A stretch of DNA of 64,000 bases from Prauserella cavernicola. GTDB taxonomy: Bacteria > Actinomycetota > Actinomycetes > Mycobacteriales > Pseudonocardiaceae. The notes under the pieces were generated by a model that ran no database searches, was not told where the DNA came from, and was given only the letters and a program-made list of their open reading frames with translations. Below, one piece after another: positions 57,357-64,000 of the stretch. Every line of letters starts with the position of its first letter. The stretch's first letter is position 1. The stretch is from NCBI RefSeq assembly GCF_016595675.1, contig NZ_JAENJH010000004.1, positions 248,001 to 312,000 of the forward strand. The letters run 5' to 3'. The position numbers and the translations under genes were made by a program.

Positions 57357-58337
57357 GTGACCGCGTCAGCCACCGCACCAGAGCCACTGCACCTCGTGCT
57401 CGGCGATGAGGAACTGCTCGTCGAGCGCGCGGTGCGCGCCGTGCTCGACTCCGCGCGGAAGGTCGACGCCACCGCCGAGCTGACCCGGGTGCGGGTGTCC
57501 GAACTCACAGCCCCGCAGCTCGCCGAGCTCGTCAGCCCCTCCCTGTTCAGCGAGGGGCGCGTGATCGTGCTGGAGAGCGCGCAGGACGTCTCGCAGGAGA
57601 TCTCCGACGCGGTCATGTCCTACGTGGCCATGCCCGCGGACGGCATCGCGCTCGTGGTGGTCCACACCGGCGGCGGACGCAGCAAGGCGGCCAAGGCTCT
57701 GCCCGCGACGCTGAAGAAGGCTGGCGCCACCGTCACCGAGTGCGACAAGATCACCAAGCCCGCCGAGCGCGAAGCGTTCGTGCGCAACGAGGTTCGCACC
57801 GCGGGTGGCCGGATCGACGCGGCAGGCGTGGTCGCGCTCATCGACTCCGTGGGTTCCGATCTGCGGGAGCTCTCGGCCGCCGCGGCGCAGCTCGTGGCCG
57901 ACTCGGGCGGCAAGGTCGACGAGGACGCCGTGCGCCGCTACCACCGCGGCCGCGCTGACGTCACCGGCTTCATGGTCGCCGAGAAGGCCGTGGCGGGAGA
58001 CCGGGCCGCCGCGCTCGAATCGGTGCGCTGGTCCCAGCAGATCGGTGTGCCACATGTGCTGGTGGCCGACGCGCTGGCCGATGCGATCCGCACGATCGCC
58101 CGGGTGTCGGCGGCGGGCCGGGGCAACCCGAACCAGATGGCCGGCGAGCTCGGCATGCCGCCGTGGAAGATCCGCAAGGCGCAGGGGCAGTCGCGTGGCT
58201 GGAACGGAACCTCGCTGGCGGAGGCCATGCGCATCGTCGCCAGGGTCAACGCCGAGGTGAAGGGCGCGGCGGCCGATCCGGACTACGCGATCGAACGGGC
58301 CGTGCTCGATCTCATCGCGGCCAAGGAACGCCGCTGA
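57357..58337 (+). CDS. holA: DNA polymerase III subunit delta
   Basis: A 326-aa clamp-loader subunit that opens the beta clamp. It begins with LHLVLGDEELLVERAVRAVL, has the AAA-like domain I with VSPSLFSEGRVIVLESAQ, then GVVALIDSVGSDLRELSAAA and the C-terminal helical collar domain (AALESVRWSQQIGVPHVLVA, MAGELGMPPWKIRKAQ). GTG 57357 lacks a ribosome-binding site, while an upstream AT-poor CAGGAT may act as -10. Located behind comEC as in many bacteria (Rv2413c in M. tuberculosis). Confidence 0.94.
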   Translation: MTASATAPEPLHLVLGDEELLVERAVRAVLDSARKVDATAELTRVRVSELTAPQLAELVSPSLFSEGRVIVLESAQDVSQEISDAVMSYVAMPADGIALVVVHTGGGRSKAAKALPATLKKAGATVTECDKITKPAEREAFVRNEVRTAGGRIDAAGVVALIDSVGSDLRELSAAAAQLVADSGGKVDEDAVRRYHRGRADVTGFMVAEKAVAGDRAAALESVRWSQQIGVPHVLVADALADAIRTIARVSAAGRGNPNQMAGELGMPPWKIRKAQGQSRGWNGTSLAEAMRIVARVNAEVKGAAADPDYAIERAVLDLIAAKERR

Positions 58338-58795
58338 CCCCGAACGCGTGGTCGCGACGGCTCCGTTCGCGCCGCCAGCCGCGCATCGGCGTGGACCGGC
58401 GGCCGACCAGCTGACGGTCTGACGGACCGAGTCGGACTGGTCAACGAGCGGACTGACGGACCAAGTCTGACCGGCCAATTGACGGACCGAGGGACCAAGT
58501 CGGACCGACCAACACTCGGTCCGGCGGACCGAGTCGGACCGACCGATGGACCGTCGGGCCGACCAACCGAGCCAACCGATCAACTGACGGACCGACTCTG
58601 ACTCGGCACCGACCCGGACCTGCACGACGCGGACCCGGTACGACGCGGACCCGGCGGGACGCGGATCGACGCGATCCGGGCCCGCGCGACGAGGACCGGC
58701 ACGACCCGGGCCGACACGATCCGGACCGACGCGATCCGGGCCGACACGACCCCTGACACGACCCGGACCCAACTCCTGCACGATCCCTGACACGA
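58338..58795. repeat. Field of degenerate short repeats between holA and rpsT
   Basis: No gene is supported in this 458-bp gap. From about 58410 to 58610 a unit of roughly 26 bp around TGACGGACCGAGTCGGAC recurs with changes, partly in opposite orientation (ACTCGGTCC at about 58515). From about 58611 to 58790 a 15-bp unit close to GATCCGGGCCGACAC / GACGCGGACCCGGTAC repeats some ten times with substitutions. Open frames cross it on the minus strand with Gly-Pro-Asp-Arg-Val type repeats, but have no start signals and no known product. It looks like decayed tandem repeats, able to form many alternative hairpins. Confidence 0.7.
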
Positions 58796-58832
58796 CGAAG
58801 CCCCCGGCGACCGTGGTCGACCGGGGGCTTCG
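58796..58832 (-). terminator. Terminator of rpsT
   Basis: CGAAGCCCCCGG (58796-58807) and CCGGGGGCTTCG (58821-58832) form a perfect 12-bp stem with a 13-nt loop, 19 bp beyond the rpsT stop. Confidence 0.9.
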
Positions 58833-58851
58833 CGAAAGCTCGTCCGCTGGG

Positions 58852-59112
58852 TCAGAGCTTGTTGGCGCGCTGGGCCATCGCGGACTTCTTGTTCGCGGCC
58901 TGGTTCTTGTGGAGCACGCCCTTGCTCACAGCCTTGTCCAGGCTGCGCGCGGCGGCACGCTGCATCTCGACGGCCTTGTCCTTGTCGCCGGAGTCAGCAG
59001 CCTCGCGGAACTTGCGGACCGCGGTCTTCACCGCCGACTTGACCGACTGGTTGCGCTGACGCGCCTTCTCGTTGGTCGTGATGCGCTTGACCTGGGACTT
59101 GATGTTGGCCAC
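58852..59112 (-). CDS. rpsT: 30S ribosomal protein bS20
   Basis: An 86-aa small-subunit protein with the all-helical S20 form: [50 protein letters not shown] and [12 protein letters not shown]. The start is GTG 59112, with GAGGAG 8 nt upstream; the frame open to 59238 is not conserved. Alone on the minus strand, with its own terminator, beside holA as in M. tuberculosis. Confidence 0.97.
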   Translation of the reverse strand: MANIKSQVKRITTNEKARQRNQSVKSAVKTAVRKFREAADSGDKDKAVEMQRAAARSLDKAVSKGVLHKNQAANKKSAMAQRANKL

Positions 59113-59321
59113 GGGGGCTCTCCTCACATCGTTCGGCGGGATGTCGTTGCCGCGTTGTCGTGGCCCCGGTGACTCACCGGGCTTCCTCCCTGGCGGAACG
59201 CCACACGGCAACGACGGGAAAGCATAACAACGCACCATGTCCGGGCTCCGGCCAGGTGGGCCACTCGTCGCTGGTCAGGCTCGTCGCGCCGGTCCGCGGG
59301 GTGGCGTGAGACGGTGTGGTC

Positions 59322-59699
59322 ATGGACGTGCTGAGCAGCAGGGTGCTGGTTCATCCCCGGGATCCGGACGTGACGACGGCCTTCTACCGCGACACGCTCG
59401 GGCTGGCGGTCTATCGCGAGTTCCCCGGCGGCACGGTGTTCTTCCTTGGCGGGGGATTCCTCGAGGTCGTCGGCAGGGGCAGCACGGGGCCGGGGCCTGA
59501 CGTCGCGCTGTGGCTGCAGGTCAGGGACCTCGCGGCCACTCTCGCGGACCTGCGCGAGAAGGGCGTCGAGCCGGAGCGCGGGCCGCGGCGGGAGCCGTGG
59601 GGGCTCGACGAGGCGTCGATCGCCGACCCGGACGGCACGCGGATCGTGCTGGTCGAGGTCCCGTCCGACCATCCGCTGCGCGTGGACGTCCGCCCGTAG
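59322..59699 (+). CDS. VOC superfamily (glyoxalase/dioxygenase-like) protein
   Basis: A 125-aa protein with the beta-alpha-beta3 pairs of the vicinal oxygen chelate fold: VLVHPRDPDVTTAFYRDTLG, GGTVFFLGGGFLEVV, WLQVRDLAATLADLREKGVE and ASIADPDGTRIVLVEVP. ATG 59322 is chosen; GTG 59316 is two codons upstream. Of the usual metal positions, Asp or His candidates are few, so it may be a binding protein rather than an enzyme. The substrate is unknown; it converges on a methyltransferase gene. Confidence 0.85.
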   Translation: MDVLSSRVLVHPRDPDVTTAFYRDTLGLAVYREFPGGTVFFLGGGFLEVVGRGSTGPGPDVALWLQVRDLAATLADLREKGVEPERGPRREPWGLDEASIADPDGTRIVLVEVPSDHPLRVDVRP

Positions 59700-59713
59700 T
59701 TCGGGACGGTTGT

Positions 59714-60319
59714 TCAGTGCGGTAGCGGCCGCCAGGCGCGCAGCTGCGCGGCGCGGGCGGCGATGGGGCCGGGCGGATCCCAGACCCACGTCTGCAGATC
59801 GGTGAAGCCGGCCGCCTCCAGTTCCGCGGCGAGGTCGTGCCTGGCCACGGGCAGCCACTTCTCGTGCGCGGAGAGCACGAGCCTGCCTCCGGGGCGCAGC
59901 ACGCGCAGCAGCTCCGCGAACGCCGCGCCCCGGTCGCCCCAGAGCTGCACGTTGTTGACGCTGAGCACGACGTCCATCGACGTCTCGGGCTGACCGGTCG
60001 CCGCGGCCGTGCCGGCGCGCAGCACGACGGACCCCGCGCGCACCGCGTCGGCACACCGCTGTCGGCACAGCTCCAGCATCTCGTCGGACGGATCGACACC
60101 GACGGCGAGCCGGGCGCGCCCGGCGGCCTCGGCGAGCCCGACACCCGGGCCGGGACCGAGCACCAGCACGGTCTCCTGGTCGCCGGGTTTCGCCACCTCC
60201 ACGACGTGCCGTTCGGTCGCGGCGTTGCCGTGGGCCATCAGGGCCCCGCCGAGTCTGCCCAGCAGACCGCGGGGATGACCGAATGCCCTGTCCAGTGCTT
60301 CGTCGACTACAGAACTCAT
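59714..60319 (-). CDS. Class I SAM-dependent methyltransferase
   Basis: A 201-aa methyltransferase from ATG 60319. Motif I is VLVLGPGPGVGLAEAA (a Pro-containing variant), the acidic residue after strand 2 is in GVDPSDEMLELC, and motifs IV and VI are MDVVLSVNNVQLW and LLRVLRPGGRLVLSAHE. The N-terminal part has the helix ALDRAFGHPRGLLGRLGGAL. The substrate is unknown. It is divergent from lepA, with 113 bp between the starts. Confidence 0.85.
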   Translation of the reverse strand: MSSVVDEALDRAFGHPRGLLGRLGGALMAHGNAATERHVVEVAKPGDQETVLVLGPGPGVGLAEAAGRARLAVGVDPSDEMLELCRQRCADAVRAGSVVLRAGTAAATGQPETSMDVVLSVNNVQLWGDRGAAFAELLRVLRPGGRLVLSAHEKWLPVARHDLAAELEAAGFTDLQTWVWDPPGPIAARAAQLRAWRPLPH

Positions 60320-60432
60320 ATTTCGAGGTCAGCACGGAGCGAGCGAGGCTCGCATCGGGGATGACCCGGAAATGTCGGTGTGGCGGCATGGGAACATGGA
60401 GGACGCCACCCGCGAGCGACCTGAGGTAACGA

Positions 60433-62298
<1,866 letters not shown>

Positions 62299-62506
62299 CG
62301 CCCTGGGTCGGGACCGCGCCGTGGTCGAGGTGATCACGGCGTGGGGGAGCACGCCAGTGTTCGATGACGCGGCGTTCGGCGACGTCGCGGCTCTGATGAT
62401 GGATCGGGTCGCTTCGGTCGCCGTGCTCGAGTCGGCCGAAGCGCGACGCTGAACCGGCGGGCCCGGTATCTCACACAACCGATGCCGCAGCCCTTGGCGT
62501 CCGTGT
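62299..62506. other. Intergenic region after lepA
   Basis: About 200 bp without a supported gene. A frame with GC-skewed codons reads VVEVITAWGSTPVFDDAAFG to a stop at 62452 and is open into lepA upstream, which could be a gene remnant; it has no start signal of its own after the lepA stop. No clear terminator of lepA was found. Confidence 0.4.
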
Positions 62507-62530
62507 TACATTCATACAAGTATGTATGTA
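62507..62530. promoter_or_regulatory. TetR-type operator before the Moco gene
   Basis: TACATTCATAC (62507-62517) and GTATGTATGTA (62520-62530) are inverted arms around AA with one mismatch. The site is 13 bp upstream of the start codon of the first gene of the pair, partly over the expected promoter. Such AT-rich TATGTA palindromes are usual for TetR-family repressors, and the second gene encodes one. Confidence 0.7.
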
Positions 62531-62542
62531 TGAGGAGCCGGT

Positions 62543-63268
62543 ATGCCGAAGTCGTCACGCTCCCGAAAAACGCACCACACCACCGCCACGGGCGGCCCCG
62601 GTTCGAGCTCGTCTCTTCCGCCTGGCCAGCGGCGCCGCCGGGACTTCCCGCGCTTCTCCCACCACCGGAAGCGTCCCCCGGCTGTCGCGAGTGCACCCGA
62701 GGTGCTCGTAGTTCTCCCCTCTGGGCATGAGTTCCGGGTCCCGGTCCACCGTCTGGAACAGGCCGTTCCGCGCGTCGAGCAGGTCGCGGACTTCCACTGC
62801 GTCGCGGGCTGGAGCTCTCCGTCATTGACCTGGTCGGGCTTCTCGTTCGGGCAGTTCTGGGCGGCCTTCGTGGAGCCTCGCTGCGCTCGCGGCCAGACGG
62901 CGGGGATCGTGGTGCACGGCCAGGACGGTGTCGTCGCCGCGCTCGATCTGCGCGACGCGCTGGGGCACGACGTCCTGCTCGCGGACCGGCTCGACGGCGC
63001 ACCGCTTGATCCCGCCCACGGCGCGCCGTTGCGGCTCGTCACGCCCGGCCAGTACGGGTACAAGAACATCAAGCACGTGGCCAGGATCGAGGTCTGCGCG
63101 ACGCTGCCGGATCCCGGTCGCGGACGACATCTCCGCGCTCGGGTCGAGCACGAGGAGCGGCACCCCAGAATCCGCGGCCGCCTGCTCCGCCTGCCTTACC
63201 GGCTGGCTATTCCACTGATCATCCGCATGAGCAGGCTGAAGTACCGCCCGGAAGACAGGGAGACCTGA
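62543..63268 (+). CDS. Molybdopterin-dependent oxidoreductase, sulfite oxidase (YedY/Moco) domain
   Basis: A 241-aa protein with the sulfite-oxidase-type Moco domain: the Mo-ligand Cys in ADFHCVAGWS, then LTWSGFSFGQFWAAFVEP, LLADRLDGAPLDPAHGAPLR and TPGQYGYKNIKHVARIEV. The first 45 residues are Ser/Arg-rich without a signal or Tat motif, so it should be cytoplasmic. ATG 62543 has GGAG 6 nt upstream. It stands 2 bp ahead of the TetR gene under the palindrome. The substrate is unknown. Confidence 0.88.
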   Translation: MPKSSRSRKTHHTTATGGPGSSSSLPPGQRRRRDFPRFSHHRKRPPAVASAPEVLVVLPSGHEFRVPVHRLEQAVPRVEQVADFHCVAGWSSPSLTWSGFSFGQFWAAFVEPRCARGQTAGIVVHGQDGVVAALDLRDALGHDVLLADRLDGAPLDPAHGAPLRLVTPGQYGYKNIKHVARIEVCATLPDPGRGRHLRARVEHEERHPRIRGRLLRLPYRLAIPLIIRMSRLKYRPEDRET

Positions 63269-63270
63269 CA

Positions 63271-63888
63271 ATGCCCCCGCGCAACGACGACACCCGTCGC
63301 ACTCAGGCTGAGCGGCGCACACAGAGTCGTCACGCCTTGCTGAAGTCGGCCGCGGCGGGCTTCGCCCAGCACGGCTATGCCGGTCTGTCACTGGAGAGCG
63401 TCGCGACGGGCGCCGGCTACACCCGCGGAGCGCTGTACCACCAGTTCGCGAGCAAGGAGGAGCTCGCGCTGGCGGTGGTGCACTGGATCGACGAGAACTG
63501 GCAGCTCGAGGTCGGCCAGGCCGCGCTGGTGGAACCCGATCCGGTCTCGGCCCTGCTCATCATGGCGCGCGAGACCATCTCCTACTGCCGCCACGAGGCC
63601 GCTCGGGCCCTGCTGACGTTGCGCAACGAGTTCCGGACCGGCGACCACGCCATCGGCGCGGCGATCGGCCAGATGCGCGACCAGCTGATGGAACGATGCA
63701 TCGGCCTCGTGGAGAAGGGACGGGCGGACGGCACGATTCCGCCCGGACCGCCGTCCGACAGCACCGCCCTCGCCTACCTCACGGTGGTGGACGCGGTGGC
63801 GATCCAGCTGGCCGGAAAGACCGGTCACGATGTCGAGCTCGGCGAGCGAGCCGTGCGCGGCGTGCTCGGGATAGGGAACGTGGGGTGA
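63271..63888 (+). CDS. TetR/AcrR family transcriptional regulator
   Basis: A 205-aa repressor with an N-terminal helix-turn-helix (about residues 15-62; LLKSAAAGFAQHGYAGLSLE, GAGYTRGALYHQFASKEEL) and an all-helical ligand domain. The Tyr-His HTH end GALYHQF is canonical. It is cotranscribed with the Moco gene and probably represses the operon through the operator at 62507-62530. The last base pairs overlap the start of the following gene by 4 nt. Confidence 0.93.
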   Translation: MPPRNDDTRRTQAERRTQSRHALLKSAAAGFAQHGYAGLSLESVATGAGYTRGALYHQFASKEELALAVVHWIDENWQLEVGQAALVEPDPVSALLIMARETISYCRHEAARALLTLRNEFRTGDHAIGAAIGQMRDQLMERCIGLVEKGRADGTIPPGPPSDSTALAYLTVVDAVAIQLAGKTGHDVELGERAVRGVLGIGNVG

Positions 63889-64000
63889 GCACTGTGCACA
63901 GAGGACAAGACGCACCGGGCGTCGGGAAGCCGGCAGCGGAGCACCACAGCAGCAGAGCCGCCACGCAGACGATCTGGGCTGGCCGGAGCCTGGTGCTGAT
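63885..64000 (+). CDS. N-terminal fragment of an unknown protein, cut by the window edge
   Basis: From GTG 63885, overlapping the TetR stop (GTGA), a frame runs to the edge with about 38 codons: a polar start with His, Gln and Ser, then IWAGRSLVL, which could open a membrane helix. Coupling to the regulator suggests a transporter or other target of the same operon. GTG 63894 is another start. Too short for a family call. Confidence 0.45.
   Translation, partial: MSTVHRGQDAPGVGKPAAEHHSSRAATQTIWAGRSLVL

Noticed and set aside
57366-58793. Minus-strand frame of 475 codons with Gly-Pro-Asp-Arg-Val repeats crossing the repeat field
   Set aside because: Two thirds lie antisense to holA and the start has no ribosome-binding site. 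The repeat peptide follows from the DNA repeats. Kept only as part of the repeat finding.
58405-58795. CRISPR array
   Set aside because: The repeats are degenerate, have no constant unit with unique spacers, and no cas genes are present.

Overview
The window is high-GC actinomycete chromosome, most likely a member of Pseudonocardiaceae (Saccharomonospora, Prauserella or Amycolatopsis type). The reasons are the codon use, frequent GTG starts, several leaderless-looking promoters with a TANNNT -10 box just before the start codon, and above all gene order. The core genes run in the same order as the Mycobacterium tuberculosis Rv2448c-Rv2404c segment as I recall it: valS, folC, DUF4233, ndk, rne, rplU, rpmA, obg, proB, nadD, rsfS, gpgP, octT, degV, comEA, comEC, holA, rpsT, lepA. 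No rRNA, tRNA, insertion sequence, prophage or CRISPR array was seen.

Layout. 1-3.9 kb: the end of an MFS antiporter with its small partner protein, a secreted M14 metallopeptidase and a GOLPH3-like protein. 3.9-9.9 kb: an FdhF/YdeP-type molybdoenzyme facing valS, and a secreted SGNH hydrolase. 10-19.9 kb: a sugar operon with an ABC importer (ATPase, two permeases, lipoprotein), a sugar isomerase/epimerase, a 1203-residue secreted ThuA plus PQQ-type dehydrogenase fusion and a membrane-anchored coiled-coil protein. 20-24.9 kb: ferredoxin, methyltransferase, folC, DUF4233, PhoD phosphatase, ndk. 25-37.3 kb: accessory genes, namely a secreted TAP-type peptidase, an aldolase/MFS pair facing a GntR regulator, a giant phosphodiester glycosidase-metallophosphoesterase, a DrrABC-like exporter and a subtilisin. 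37.8-44.5 kb: rne, rplU, rpmA, obg, proB. 44.5-48.1 kb: an MHS-type transporter and a RecQ helicase with a phosphoribosyltransferase-like tail. 48.3-54.9 kb: nadD, rsfS, gpgP, octT, degV, comEA, comEC. 55-62.3 kb: SDR, thrC, holA, rpsT, VOC protein, methyltransferase, lepA. 62.5-64 kb: a sulfite-oxidase-type Moco protein, its TetR regulator and a gene cut by the edge.

The most notable non-coding elements are a complete SAM-I riboswitch in the leader of thrC, a 400-bp field of degenerate short repeats between holA and rpsT, a perfect 27-bp inverted repeat between two convergent genes, a pair of DnaA-box-like sites before comEA, and clear palindromic operators for the GntR and TetR genes and the sugar operon. 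The conserved backbone is interrupted by two accessory blocks (about 12 kb after valS and 13 kb after ndk), which hold most of the secreted enzymes and transporters.
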